Assembly (NCBI GenBank): GCA_016284895.1
Contig: JAEEPT010000010.1
Span: forward strand, 1 to 32,912
Direction: 5' to 3'
DNA: 32,912 nt
Source of the DNA: Prevotella sp.
GTDB taxonomy: Bacteria > Bacteroidota > Bacteroidia > Bacteroidales > Bacteroidaceae
Both the position numbers and the translations under genes were made by a program. This document shows, piece by piece, positions 8,150 to 18,086 of this stretch. The notes below the pieces were generated by a model. That model saw only the letters and a list, made by a program, of their open reading frames with translations. It was not told the origin of the DNA and did not search any database. How positions within the stretch are numbered: position 1 is the first letter of the stretch; every line of letters starts with the position of its first letter.

Positions 8150-8385
8150 GACATAATAACAAAAGAATAGATTTTTAAGACATAGTAACAGAAGAACACA
8201 TTTTTTTCTTTGACATAATAACATAAGAACATATTTTTTCTTTGACATAGTAACAGAAGTACAGATATTGGTTCGTCCCAGTCTGATATTTGCGTCAAAT
8301 ACTTTTGTTCTTATGTTATTATGTCTTTTAAAATCCCATATATGTTCTTATGTTATTATGTCTTTAAAATCCCTGTTATTATGTC
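8150..8385. repeat. array of GACATAATAACATAAGAACA-type units, four forward and three inverted
   Basis: Forward units start at 8150, 8179, 8212 and 8244; inverted units at 8306-8325, 8343-8362 and 8374-8385. 8212-8234 is an exact reverse complement of 8340-8362. Confidence 0.85.
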
Positions 8386-8425
8386 TTTTTTTCGCACATT
8401 ATTTGTTTTTTTACTCTCTTCATCG

Positions 8426-8433
8426 TACCTTTG
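8426..8433 (+). promoter_or_regulatory. -7 element TAccTTTG upstream of thrC
   Basis: Exact TAnnTTTG 32 nt before ATG 8465, within the repeated promoter cassette. Confidence 0.6.
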
Positions 8434-8464
8434 CAGGGCAGAAACTACAATCAAGAATCAGAAC

Positions 8465-9799
8465 ATGCAATACTACAGCACCAATGGAAAGGCACCTGTG
8501 GCCGACCTGAAAAAGGCGGTGGTGAAAGGACTGGCCGAAGACCGTGGGCTCTACATGCCCGAACGTATCAACAAACTGCCGAAGGCTTTCTTCGAGGACA
8601 TGCCGAACATGAGCTTTCAAGACATTGCCTACAACGTGGCCGATGCCTTCTTCGGCGAAGACGTGGATGGCGACGTGCTGCAGGACTTGGTCTATGACAC
8701 ACTGTCGTTCGACTGCCCTGTGGTGAAGGTGAAGGAGAACATCTATTCGCTCGAGCTGTTTCATGGCCCCACACTGGCCTTCAAGGACGTGGGTGCAAGG
8801 TTCATGGCACGACTGCTGCGTAGCCTCAACCCCAGCAAGAAAGGTGAGGGAGTAGTGAACGTGCTGGTGGCTACCTCAGGCGATACGGGATCGGCAGTAG
8901 CCAATGGATTCCTCGGTGTGGAGGGCATACACGTGTATGTGCTCTACCCGAAGGGCAAGGTGAGCCCCATTCAGGAGTGCCAGTTCACTACACTGGGGCG
9001 GAACATCACGGCCATTGAGGTGGACGGAGTGTTCGACGACTGCCAGCGACTGGTGAAGAGCGCCTTCATGGACGAGGAACTGAACCGCCACATGATGCTC
9101 ACCTCGGCCAACTCTATCAACGTGGCCCGCTTCCTGCCCCAGGCATTCTACTATTTCAATGCAGTGGCGCGCCTCACCCCCCAACTCTCACCCCTCAACT
9201 CTCAATTAGTGATGTGCGTGCCAAGCGGCAACTTCGGCAACATCTGTGCCGCACTCTTCGGCCATCAGATGGGACTGTCCGTGAAGCGATTCATTGCTGC
9301 CAACAACGCCAACGACATTTTCTACAACTATCTGCAGACGGGCAAGTATGAGCCGAAGCCCTCGAAGCAGACACTGGCCAATGCTATGGACGTGGGCGAC
9401 CCATCGAACTTTGCCCGCATCATCAACCTCTACTCAGAAAACGGCAAACTGTCGCCCGAGGAAACGCACCGCCGCATCACCTCGCTCATCAGCGGAGCCA
9501 CCTACAGCGACGAGCAAATCAAGGAGACCATGCGCCGCTGCTATGAGCAGACGGGCTACACACTCGATCCGCACGGTGCCTGCGGCTATCGCGCACTGGA
9601 GGAGCAGCTGAAGCCTGGCGAAGTGGGCATCTTCTGCGAAACGGCTCACCCCGCCAAGTTCAAGGAGAAGGTGGACGAGATTCTGGGCATTGACGTGGAG
9701 ATTCCCGAACGGCTGCAAGCCTTCATGAAGGGAACGAAACAGAGCGTGGCCATGACGAAGGACTTTGAGGACTTCAAGCAGTATCTGCTGAAGCAATAA
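8465..9799 (+). CDS. thrC: threonine synthase
   Basis: MQYYSTNGKAPVADLKKAVVKGLAEDRGLYMPE, PLP-lysine region GPTLAFKDVGARFMAR, VATSGDTGSAVANGF, CVPSGNFGNICAALFG. The track start at 8321 precedes the promoter; 8465 is preferred. Confidence 0.93.
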   Translation: MQYYSTNGKAPVADLKKAVVKGLAEDRGLYMPERINKLPKAFFEDMPNMSFQDIAYNVADAFFGEDVDGDVLQDLVYDTLSFDCPVVKVKENIYSLELFHGPTLAFKDVGARFMARLLRSLNPSKKGEGVVNVLVATSGDTGSAVANGFLGVEGIHVYVLYPKGKVSPIQECQFTTLGRNITAIEVDGVFDDCQRLVKSAFMDEELNRHMMLTSANSINVARFLPQAFYYFNAVARLTPQLSPLNSQLVMCVPSGNFGNICAALFGHQMGLSVKRFIAANNANDIFYNYLQTGKYEPKPSKQTLANAMDVGDPSNFARIINLYSENGKLSPEETHRRITSLISGATYSDEQIKETMRRCYEQTGYTLDPHGACGYRALEEQLKPGEVGIFCETAHPAKFKEKVDEILGIDVEIPERLQAFMKGTKQSVAMTKDFEDFKQYLLKQ

Positions 9800-9812
9800 C
9801 AAGAACACATAA

Positions 9813-9860
9813 AAAAGCGAACGAAGGCGGCTATCCAGTATGATTGGAAAGCCGCCTTCG
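9813..9860 (-). terminator. intrinsic terminator for the GH115 gene (minus strand)
   Basis: 11-bp stem CGAAGGCGGCT (9822-9832)/AGCCGCCTTCG (9850-9860). On the minus strand it is followed by TTCGCTTTTTT. Confidence 0.7.
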
Positions 9861-9878
9861 ACTGTACTTCCGATTCCC

Positions 9879-12263
9879 TTAGCGCTTCACGGGAATCACA
9901 TAGAACTGGCGCTCCTTAGCAAAGTCTATCATCCACTGGTCAAGGATGATGTGGTCGTCGAGCGCCTTGATGTAGAGCCGGTGCTGCCCTTTGGTAAGGT
10001 GGATAGGCGTATGGTGGAGAGCCTGACCTCGCAGCACGTTCTGCTTCCAACGCTCAGAGCGATAGGGCTCCTTCAGCGAAATGACGGTGCGCGGCCCATC
10101 ATCAATGCCCACCTCATAGCGCAGATCGCCTCGATCGCTGGGTTGTGTGGGTATCATGGCAGTACGGAGCACCGCCTCGCCCTCACGGTCGGAGGTGAAC
10201 TCATAGATGAGCGTAGTGCCTTTTGACAATGCAACGGCCTGCATGGAGTGGCCGAGCATGTCAATAGTATCAGCCCCCCCTACGGCCCCCGAGGGGGCTT
10301 CTATGGAATGATAGTCGCAGGCGTTGCGGGCAATGCAGTAGCCAGGCGTGGGATGCTGCGCCCACTCGGTGCGAGCGCCCTTGGCAAAGACGGGCAGCGA
10401 GCGAGGCGAGGCCGACATGAGTCCGCGCCACTTGCCGCCGTTGAGCGCATTATACTGCTCAGTCAGCTGCTGTATCTCATCGTATGCCTTGGCACTCTCC
10501 TCGGGGCCAGCCAGCATCTTGCGCGTCATGGCTGCAGCGGCATGCACAGGATAGAGCACATGGGCAAAGTAAGCATCGCGCAAGTGTTCGCGAACCATCT
10601 GACCATAAACATCGACGGTAGCCTCGATACGGGCAAAGTCGTTCATACGCTCAAAAGCCTCTCGACGCGAGAACTCTGTCTTCGAAGGCACCGACTTGCC
10701 ACCAGGATACTTCTTCTTGTCGAGTTCCACCTGCGTAAAGCCCATGAACTCAGGGCGGCGAATGGCATTCAAACGGTAGAACTCGCGCATGGCAGGGGCT
10801 ATGGCATGTCCCACCTCAGCGCCAAACTGGGTGCAAAGCCAATGCTCCAGGTGAGCAGGGGCTAACTCTATATTCCACGCCATATCCAGAAACAGCTCCA
10901 AATCGTAGGCCGCCACCTTCGGGTCGTGTACATTCGCAATCCACAACTTACGGCAGTTGTGGTCATAAGCTGCCTTCATCTCTGAACAGATGAGTCCGGG
11001 CTGCGTAGTGGTGAGCCACAGATGGTCGTGCGGACGGCCCCAGTAAGAGAGGTGATAGTAGATGCCGCCTCCCCCACTCCGCTTTTGCTGCTCGGCATCG
11101 GGCAGACGGGTGAGGTAGCCGTAGTTGTCGTCACACCACATCAGGGTCACGTCGTCGGGAACACGCAGACCGCTCTCATAGATATCGAGTACTTCTTTAT
11201 AAGGAATGAACACCTGCGGAACGGTCTCCACCTTATTATTATAATAGCGGCGCAGCAACTCGCGCTGGTCATCAATCACCTGCTGCAGTCCGTTCAACTT
11301 CTCCTCCTTGGTCTTCACACCCTCCATCGAGCCGTCGTGAATGCCGCGCATACCAATGGTGAAGAGCTCCTCGCTGCCTCTCACTTCTTGCAGGCGCTCA
11401 GCCCAGTAGCGCTTCACCTCCTCGCGATTGGTAATATAGTTGTAGGGGCCGCGCTGCTTCACGTCCCATTCGGCCACGTTGTTGCGTAGCAAAGGCTCAC
11501 AGTGGCTGGTGCCGATGAGGATGCCGCACGAGTCGGCCACCTCCTTGTTGCCCTTCACCGTGAAGAAGCCCGTGCCGCCCTCGTGCATAGCTGGCCAGAG
11601 CGCATTGGCACGAAGTCGCAACAGCAGTTTGAATATTTCTTTATAAGTCTTCGGACCAATGCCCACCTCGCCAGTAGGCTCAAACGTCTTCGACGACCAG
11701 TTACGCAGCGTCCAGTCCTCATCATTGATGAAGATGCCGCGATACTGCACGCTCGGTGCCTGCAGGGTGCAATCGCCATCGTGCATCACCAGTCGCGAAC
11801 GACTGAAGGGGCGCACGTCGCCCCACCACACCCAGGGTGACACGCCAGCCATGCGACTCAGCTCCAGCAGACCGTAGGCCGTGCCGCGACCGTTGTTGCC
11901 CACCACCCATATATGGCCTTCTATGGGGGCAACGAAGAAGGCATCCATCGCTCTGAGCAAGGAATCGACGGGTATGCCCATCTTTCGGAGTTTCTTCTGA
12001 GCAGAAGCTGAAGACTTGTCGAGCTCAACAATGCGAATCGTGGCATCCTTGGCAGCTATGGCCGACTGGCCCGTTACCTGCGCCATGTCGCTACTGAACA
12101 TGTCGAGGGCGATGCCCACCACAGGGGCGCTCTTTCCCTCAACCACATAGCTGACAGGACGTGAGCCGTCATACCACACCACATCGGCTGCACGAGACGT
12201 GAGTGTAGTCAGCGCAGCCGAGAATGCCATCATTGTTCCAAAAAAGATTAGTCTCTGATTCAT
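9879..12263 (-). CDS. glycoside hydrolase family 115 (alpha-glucuronidase-like), secreted
   Basis: Signal peptide; IWVVGNNGRGTAYGLLELSRMAGVSPWVWWGDV, GIFINDEDWTLRNWSSKTFE, LRANALWPAMHEGGTGFF, VTLMWCDDNYGYLTRLPD, YYHLSYWGRPHDHLWL, all typical of GH115. Confidence 0.9.
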   Translation of the reverse strand: MNQRLIFFGTMMAFSAALTTLTSRAADVVWYDGSRPVSYVVEGKSAPVVGIALDMFSSDMAQVTGQSAIAAKDATIRIVELDKSSASAQKKLRKMGIPVDSLLRAMDAFFVAPIEGHIWVVGNNGRGTAYGLLELSRMAGVSPWVWWGDVRPFSRSRLVMHDGDCTLQAPSVQYRGIFINDEDWTLRNWSSKTFEPTGEVGIGPKTYKEIFKLLLRLRANALWPAMHEGGTGFFTVKGNKEVADSCGILIGTSHCEPLLRNNVAEWDVKQRGPYNYITNREEVKRYWAERLQEVRGSEELFTIGMRGIHDGSMEGVKTKEEKLNGLQQVIDDQRELLRRYYNNKVETVPQVFIPYKEVLDIYESGLRVPDDVTLMWCDDNYGYLTRLPDAEQQKRSGGGGIYYHLSYWGRPHDHLWLTTTQPGLICSEMKAAYDHNCRKLWIANVHDPKVAAYDLELFLDMAWNIELAPAHLEHWLCTQFGAEVGHAIAPAMREFYRLNAIRRPEFMGFTQVELDKKKYPGGKSVPSKTEFSRREAFERMNDFARIEATVDVYGQMVREHLRDAYFAHVLYPVHAAAAMTRKMLAGPEESAKAYDEIQQLTEQYNALNGGKWRGLMSASPRSLPVFAKGARTEWAQHPTPGYCIARNACDYHSIEAPSGAVGGADTIDMLGHSMQAVALSKGTTLIYEFTSDREGEAVLRTAMIPTQPSDRGDLRYEVGIDDGPRTVISLKEPYRSERWKQNVLRGQALHHTPIHLTKGQHRLYIKALDDHIILDQWMIDFAKERQFYVIPVKR

Positions 12264-12396
12264 AGTTTGCTGTTATTCAGATTTTTCAATGCACAAAGAT
12301 AGAACTATTCAGCCATATTTCAAAATCAAAAGCCGCCCTAACACAGAAATCTCCATGAAAATAAACGTTTTTTACAATAGTTCGTGAAAAAATGCC

Positions 12397-12404
12397 TAAC
12401 TTTG
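12397..12404 (+). promoter_or_regulatory. -7 element TAacTTTG upstream of mntP
   Basis: Exact TAnnTTTG about 24 nt before ATG 12428. Confidence 0.5.
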
Positions 12405-12427
12405 CATGCATAAAAACGAAAGTAAGC

Positions 12428-13015
12428 ATGATGAACCTCGTTGACATTCTGTTGCTATCGGTTGCACTGGCTATGGACTGCTTCACCGTCTCCATTGTCA
12501 GTGGCGTGATACTGCGCAAGCGAATGTGGCGCGTAATGCTACAGACCGCCCTGTTCTTCGGACTGTTCCAGGCACTCATGCCTCTGCTGGGCTGGCTGGC
12601 CACGAGCAGTTTCAGACAGTATATAGAAGCCTTCGACCACTGGATAGCCTTCGGACTGTTGCTCTATCTGGGCATTGGCATGATACGCGAGGCATGGAAG
12701 CCCGACGAGACTCCTCACACGTTCCGTCCGGAAAGTCTGCGCACCCAACTGGTGCAGTCTGTTGCCACGAGCATCGATGCGCTGGCTGTGGGCATCTCAA
12801 TGGCCGTGACGGGTTATCAAACTGTTAGCCAGCTCGTCATGCCACTCGTTGTCATCGGCGCAGGTTCGTTTCTGTTCAGCGTGTGGGGCTTCTTGCTCGG
12901 CATCCGTTTCGGCAACGGCATACGCCACCGACTGAAGCCCGAACTGCTGGGAGGCATCATTCTGCTATTCATTGGCTTCAAGATACTATTGAGCCACTTA
13001 AGTGTTTATTATTAA
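12428..13015 (+). CDS. mntP: manganese efflux pump MntP family
   Basis: Small multi-TM protein with the two paired motifs LAMDCFTVSIVSG and TSIDALAVGISMAV. The track start at 12392 lies upstream of the promoter. Confidence 0.9.
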   Translation: MMNLVDILLLSVALAMDCFTVSIVSGVILRKRMWRVMLQTALFFGLFQALMPLLGWLATSSFRQYIEAFDHWIAFGLLLYLGIGMIREAWKPDETPHTFRPESLRTQLVQSVATSIDALAVGISMAVTGYQTVSQLVMPLVVIGAGSFLFSVWGFLLGIRFGNGIRHRLKPELLGGIILLFIGFKILLSHLSVYY

Positions 13016-13024
13016 TAGCATATC

Positions 13025-13167
13025 ATGAAGAAACTGATTTTAGCCCTGGTTGCCGCTTTCAGCATGCTCTGCATGCAGGCACAACGAAAGAGAACGAAAC
13101 GCTGTTTATCAAGGGCGATCTGACCGATTATAACGACTGGACCATCATGAATAAAAACTTCAAATGA
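13025..13167 (+). pseudogene. frameshifted remnant of a small secreted protein
   Basis: ATG at 13025 reads MKKLILALVAAFSMLCMQAQ (signal peptide) and soon stops. The adjacent frame continues ...KENETLFIKGDLTDYNDWTIMNKNFK to TGA 13165-13167. Confidence 0.5.
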
Positions 13168-13178
13168 ATACTGAAACA

Positions 13179-14033
13179 ATGAAGAAAGTCATTTTGTTCG
13201 CATTGGGACTGCTGGCACAAACCACTGTCTTCGCACAAATGGGATACATCAAGCAGGCTACTACAGCCGAGACTCCCATGACCGACAAAGAATTGTGGAT
13301 CAAGAATGGAGACCGTAACATCTACGGTGTGCTCAACCAACCACAACAACACCAAGGAAAGATGCCGCTGGCCATCATCTCACATGGATTCAACGGCACA
13401 CATGCCTTTGGGCGCAACTATTTTGAGCCACTGGCTAAACTGGGGTTCCAGACTTACACCTTCGACTTTCCCTGCGGTTCTATCTACAGTCGAAGCGACA
13501 ACAACACAATGGAAATGTCGGTCTTCGACGAGAAAGATGACCTGAAGGCTATCGTCAACTACTTCAAACAACAGCCCTACGTCGATGCCTCGCGCATCGT
13601 GCTCATCGGTGAGAGCCAGGGCGGACTGGTGACCGCCCTCGCAGCTGCTGAGATGAAAAAGGACGTGAGCGAAATAGTGCTCGTTTATCCCGCACTCTGC
13701 ATTCCCGACAACTGGAACGAGCGCTACCCCAAGGAAGAACTGATACCCGATACCACACTGATGTGGAAAGTGCCGCTGGGCCGACGATACTTCAAGGAAG
13801 TGCGCCCACTAAAAGTATTCAAACAGATTGGAAAGTTCAAACGTCCGGTGCTGATTGTACAGGGCGACAAGGACCAAGTGGTGTCGATGAAAGACTCAGA
13901 AAGGGCTGTGAAAACATACAAGAACGCACGTCTGCACGTCATCCCAGGAGCACGACATGGCTTCAAACCGCACGAGCTAAAACAGTCGGTTGAGCAGATT
14001 ACACTCTTCCTTAACCAAAATAATCCTAAATAA
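13179..14033 (+). CDS. secreted alpha/beta hydrolase
   Basis: Signal peptide MKKVILFALGLLAQTTVFAQ; PLAIISHGFNGTHAFGRNYFEPLAKLGF, nucleophile GESQGGLV, VLIVQGDKDQVV, ARHGFKPHE. Confidence 0.88.
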   Translation: MKKVILFALGLLAQTTVFAQMGYIKQATTAETPMTDKELWIKNGDRNIYGVLNQPQQHQGKMPLAIISHGFNGTHAFGRNYFEPLAKLGFQTYTFDFPCGSIYSRSDNNTMEMSVFDEKDDLKAIVNYFKQQPYVDASRIVLIGESQGGLVTALAAAEMKKDVSEIVLVYPALCIPDNWNERYPKEELIPDTTLMWKVPLGRRYFKEVRPLKVFKQIGKFKRPVLIVQGDKDQVVSMKDSERAVKTYKNARLHVIPGARHGFKPHELKQSVEQITLFLNQNNPK

Positions 14034-14056
14034 TACAAAAATAATTGAGAAATCCT

Positions 14057-14087
14057 TTTGTCATTTGACTGAAATGTAATAACTTTG
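14057..14087 (+). promoter_or_regulatory. infC operon promoter, TTTG-19-TAacTTTG
   Basis: -33-like TTTG at 14057-14060, 19-nt spacer, -7 TAACTTTG at 14080-14087. Confidence 0.65.
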
Positions 14088-14110
14088 CAGCCGATTTTTT
14101 AAAATAGTTA

Positions 14111-14830
14111 ATGAAGACCGACAAAAAACAGAACCAGTATCGCGTAAATGAACAGATACGCGTGCGCGAAGTCCGCATCGTAGGCGAAAGCGGATCAACG
14201 GTAATGCCTACAAGACAAGCTTTGGATATGGCTCATCAACAAGGAGTTGACCTTGTTGAGATTTCGCCCAACGCAAATCCACCTGTATGTCGTCTCATCG
14301 ACTATTCTAAATTCCTCTACCAGCAGAAGAAGCGTGCAAAGGAGATGAAAGCCAAGCAGGTGAAGGTAGAGGTAAAGGAAATACGTTTCGGACCTCAGAC
14401 CGATGAGCACGACTATCAGTTCAAGCTGAAACACGCCAAGGAATTCCTTGAAGAAGGTAATAAGGTGCGTGCATACGTGTTCTTCCGTGGTCGAAGCATC
14501 CTTTTTAAAGAGCAAGGCGAAGTGCTGTTGCTGCGTTTTGCCAACGACTTGGAAGAGTGCGGCAAGGTAGAATCAATGCCGTCGCTCGAAGGCAAGAAGA
14601 TGTTCATCTATCTGGCTCCGAAGAAAGCTGGTGTAGCCAAGAAAAGCCAGCAGGCTCGCGACCGCGAAGCCAGCGAAGCCGAAGCGAAAGAGAGCATGAA
14701 GCTGACTAAGGCTGCAACGATGGAGGCCGATATTGACGTAGAAACACCTGCTAACGGAGGTCTCTTCGCTAATGCAAAAATCAGTGCAGACGCACTGAAG
14801 AAGCTGCAAGAGCAGCAAGATGAGGATTAA
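14111..14830 (+). CDS. infC: translation initiation factor IF-3
   Basis: [66 protein letters not shown]; followed by rpmI and rplT. Confidence 0.97.
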   Translation: MKTDKKQNQYRVNEQIRVREVRIVGESGSTVMPTRQALDMAHQQGVDLVEISPNANPPVCRLIDYSKFLYQQKKRAKEMKAKQVKVEVKEIRFGPQTDEHDYQFKLKHAKEFLEEGNKVRAYVFFRGRSILFKEQGEVLLLRFANDLEECGKVESMPSLEGKKMFIYLAPKKAGVAKKSQQARDREASEAEAKESMKLTKAATMEADIDVETPANGGLFANAKISADALKKLQEQQDED

Positions 14831-14947
14831 CAGAAAAGGAGGCATAGCCCTCATAAAGGTATCCTCAGAAAAAAAGAAAGAAAAGGTGCGCTGCGCCCGG
14901 TATATGCGTTGCCACCGCTATTAATAACATTTTAAACAAACAAAACA

Positions 14948-15145
14948 ATGCCAAAAGTAAAGACAAACTCTGGTGCAAAGAAGAGATTCTCTTTCACCGG
15001 TACAGGTAAGGTTAAGAGACATCACGCTTACCACAGCCACATTCTGACAAAGAAGACCAAGAAGCAGAAGCGCAACTTGGTGGGCTACACCATCGTTGAC
15101 AACAGCAACATGAAGCAGGTACGCGACCTGTTGAATCTCCGTTAA
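14948..15145 (+). CDS. rpmI: 50S ribosomal protein L35
   Basis: [44 protein letters not shown]. Confidence 0.97.
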   Translation: MPKVKTNSGAKKRFSFTGTGKVKRHHAYHSHILTKKTKKQKRNLVGYTIVDNSNMKQVRDLLNLR

Positions 15146-15181
15146 TCCACCTATTGTCTAACATTAAAAGTAAAGAAAACT

Positions 15182-15526
15182 ATGCCAAGATCAGTAAATC
15201 ACGTTGCATCGAGAGCAAAACGTAAAAGAATTCTTAAGCTTACTCGCGGTTACTTTGGTGCCCGCAAGAATGTATGGACAGTAGCAAAGAACACATGGGA
15301 GAAGGGTCTGACCTATGCCTATCGTGATCGCCGCAATAAGAAGCGCAACTTCCGCGCCCTGTGGATTCAGCGTATCAACGCTGCCGCTCGCATGGAAGGC
15401 ATGAGCTACAGCAAGCTGATGGGTGCGCTGGCCAAGGCTGGCATCGAGATCAACCGCAAGGTGCTCGCCGACCTGGCTCTGAACAACCCCGAGGCTTTCA
15501 AGGCCATCGTTGCTAAGGTTAAGTAA
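15182..15526 (+). CDS. rplT: 50S ribosomal protein L20
   Basis: [37 protein letters not shown]; canonical operon position. Confidence 0.97.
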   Translation: MPRSVNHVASRAKRKRILKLTRGYFGARKNVWTVAKNTWEKGLTYAYRDRRNKKRNFRALWIQRINAAARMEGMSYSKLMGALAKAGIEINRKVLADLALNNPEAFKAIVAKVK

Positions 15527-15548
15527 GAAAAAGGCTACAAAAACAAGA

Positions 15549-15580
15549 AAAGCCTGCTGCGCAATGCAGCAGGCTTTTTT
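15549..15580 (+). terminator. intrinsic terminator of the infC-rpmI-rplT operon
   Basis: AAAGCCTGCTGC gcaat GCAGCAGGCTTT followed by T residues. Confidence 0.9.
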
Positions 15581-15619
15581 CATGTTAAGTGATTTCCTTT
15601 AGCAGCGGACAACAGGACT

Positions 15620-17209
15620 TTAGAACTCTGAGGTAAAGTGGAACTGGATATGCTCAAAGTCTTGTTGAGCCATTGACAGCACATAACCTGAGTCGGCAAG
15701 GAACACGTCCCTACCCTCTTTGTCCTTTGCCATGTACTGATATTTACGCTTCTTGAAGGCTTCCAGCTCCTGCTCGCTATCACTTGATATCCAGCAAGCC
15801 TTATAGAGGTGTACAGGCTCCCAACGACACTTGGCGTTATACTCGTTCTCCAGACGATACTGAATGACTTCGAACTGCAGCTGGCCAACCGTACCAATAA
15901 TCTTGCGTCCGTTGAACTGATTGACGAACAACTGAGCCACGCCCTCGTCCATCAACTGGTCGATGCCCTTCTGCAACTGCTTTGACTTCATGGGGTCATC
16001 GTTCTCAATATATTTGAACAACTCAGGCGAGAAAGAAGGCAACCCACGGAAGTGGAGCTGCTCACCCTCTGTAAGCGTATCGCCAATCTTAAAAATGCCT
16101 CCTGTGTCGGGCAGTCCCACAATATCGCCAGGCCAAGCCTCGTCAATGGTTGACTTACGCTGCGCCATGAACTGTGTAGGCGAAGTGAAACGCATGCTCT
16201 TTCCCTGTCGTACATGCAGATAGGGCTGGTTGCGCTGGAACTTGCCTGAGCACACCTTACAGAATGCGATACAGGACCGGTGGTTGGGGTCGATATTAGC
16301 CGTTATCTTGAAGATGAAACCCGTGAACTTTGATTCCTCTGGCTGCACCTCACGCTCCTCAGCCTTTGTAGGACGAGGCGAGGGTGCAATCTCAACGAAA
16401 CAGTTGAGCAGTTCCTGCACACCGAAGTTATTGAGTGCAGAACCGAAGAACACCGGTGCAACCTCAGCAGAGCGATAAGTTTCCACGTCGAACTCGGGAT
16501 ATACGCCATCAACAAGCTCAAGATCCTCGCGCAATTTTGCTGCGTCGGCTTCACCTACGCGCTCTTCCAGCTCGGAAGAACCGAGCTGCACTTCGACTTT
16601 CTCAGTCACGCGCTGCTTGTCGGGAGTGAAGAGATCCAGTTTCTGCTCGTAGATGTTATAGACGCCCTTGAACTTAGCCCCTTGGTTGATTGGCCAGCTC
16701 AAAGGACGCACTTTGATTTCCAACTCCTGCTCCAGTTCATCGAGCAAATCGAATGGATCGCGGCCCTCACGGTCCATCTTATTGATGAAGATGATGACGG
16801 GTGTCTTGCGCATACGGCATACGTTCATCAGCTTGCGCGTCTGTGTCTCCACACCCTTGGCACCATCCACTACAATGATGGCAGAATCAACGGCAGTCAG
16901 CGTGCGGAACGTGTCTTCAGCAAAGTCCTGGTGACCCGGGGTGTCCAGGATATTCACCTTATATTCAATATCCTTTCCATCAGGGGTGTAGTCGAATTCC
17001 ATGACAGATGTGGACACCGAGATACCACGTTGTTTCTCGATTTCCATCCAGTCACTGGTAGCCGTTTTCTTAATCTTATTGTTTTTTACAGCACCAGCCA
17101 CCTGTATCTGTCCGCCGAAAAGCAGAAACTTCTCGGTCAGTGTGGTCTTACCGGCATCGGGGTGCGAGATAATGGCGAATGTTCGCCTGCGTTCTATTTC
17201 TTGATTCAT
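15620..17209 (-). CDS. prfC: peptide chain release factor 3
   Basis: [74 protein letters not shown]. Confidence 0.96.
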   Translation of the reverse strand: MNQEIERRRTFAIISHPDAGKTTLTEKFLLFGGQIQVAGAVKNNKIKKTATSDWMEIEKQRGISVSTSVMEFDYTPDGKDIEYKVNILDTPGHQDFAEDTFRTLTAVDSAIIVVDGAKGVETQTRKLMNVCRMRKTPVIIFINKMDREGRDPFDLLDELEQELEIKVRPLSWPINQGAKFKGVYNIYEQKLDLFTPDKQRVTEKVEVQLGSSELEERVGEADAAKLREDLELVDGVYPEFDVETYRSAEVAPVFFGSALNNFGVQELLNCFVEIAPSPRPTKAEEREVQPEESKFTGFIFKITANIDPNHRSCIAFCKVCSGKFQRNQPYLHVRQGKSMRFTSPTQFMAQRKSTIDEAWPGDIVGLPDTGGIFKIGDTLTEGEQLHFRGLPSFSPELFKYIENDDPMKSKQLQKGIDQLMDEGVAQLFVNQFNGRKIIGTVGQLQFEVIQYRLENEYNAKCRWEPVHLYKACWISSDSEQELEAFKKRKYQYMAKDKEGRDVFLADSGYVLSMAQQDFEHIQFHFTSEF

Positions 17210-17218
17210 TTTTCTCAG

Positions 17219-18082
17219 TTATCCTTTCTCATTTAGAAGTTTGTGCACGCAAACTTCAAGGCTCTCTTCCCAGTAAGGCACCTCGATGCCATAGGTCTGC
17301 TTAATCTTTGTCTTGTCGAGCACAGAGTAGTGCGGACGGGCTGCAGGGGTGGGATACTCGGCAGTATGCAGGGGCTTCACATGACAAGTGGTGATGCCTG
17401 CAATGCGATGGATTGCCTTCGTGAAGTCATACCACGAGATAACACCCTCGTTGCTGAAATGATAGATACCGGGCTGAACCCCTTTCTCTATCACGGCAAA
17501 AATGGCCACAGCCAAGTCGTGGGCATAGGTAGGAGTACCTATCTGGTCGAAGATGACTCCCAGTTCAGCCTTTTCCTTTCCCAGACGAATCATTGTCTTC
17601 ACAAAGTTGTTGCCAAACGTACTGTACAGCCACGCCGTGCGAATGACGACAGAGCGCTCACACAGTTTCTGCACGTTCAGTTCACCCACCAACTTTGTCT
17701 TGCCATAGACGCTGTTAGGACAGGTGTCATCATCTTCGACATAAGGCGTATGATTGGTTCCGTCAAACACGTAGTCGGTAGAAATCTGTACCATCCATCC
17801 TCCCCTCTGTCCTATGGCATGGGCCAAGTAGGCAGGAGCCTCGGCATTGAGTCGTGTGCACAGTTCCTCATTGTCCTCAGCCTTGTCAACTGCCGTATAG
17901 GCGGCGCAGTTCACAATACCGTCAATATCATGCTCGTTGACAAACGCCTCCACAGCCTGCTGGTCTGTGATGTCCAGTTCGGCTACGTCGGTATTAAAAT
18001 AGTTGTGTTCTGGATGCACTTTTTCCAACAGTTGCATCTCGTTTCCCAGTTGGCCATTACAGCCAGTAATCAGTATATTCAT
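17219..18082 (-). CDS. rfbD: dTDP-4-dehydrorhamnose reductase
   Basis: MNILITGCNGQLGNEMQLL, VNCAAYTAVDKAEDN, ISTDYVFDGTNHTPYVEDD, SVYGKTKLVGE. Start placed at 18082. Confidence 0.93.
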   Translation of the reverse strand: MNILITGCNGQLGNEMQLLEKVHPEHNYFNTDVAELDITDQQAVEAFVNEHDIDGIVNCAAYTAVDKAEDNEELCTRLNAEAPAYLAHAIGQRGGWMVQISTDYVFDGTNHTPYVEDDDTCPNSVYGKTKLVGELNVQKLCERSVVIRTAWLYSTFGNNFVKTMIRLGKEKAELGVIFDQIGTPTYAHDLAVAIFAVIEKGVQPGIYHFSNEGVISWYDFTKAIHRIAGITTCHVKPLHTAEYPTPAARPHYSVLDKTKIKQTYGIEVPYWEESLEVCVHKLLNEKG

Positions 18083-18086
18083 AGCC

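Noticed and set aside
8150-8385. GACATAATAACA array as a CRISPR
   Set aside because: Repeats switch orientation and the gaps are short, T-rich and similar; not repeat-spacer architecture.
8321-8464. N-terminal extension of threonine synthase in the ORF track
   Set aside because: It spans the repeat array and the TAccTTTG promoter; ThrC homology begins at MQYYSTNGKAP.
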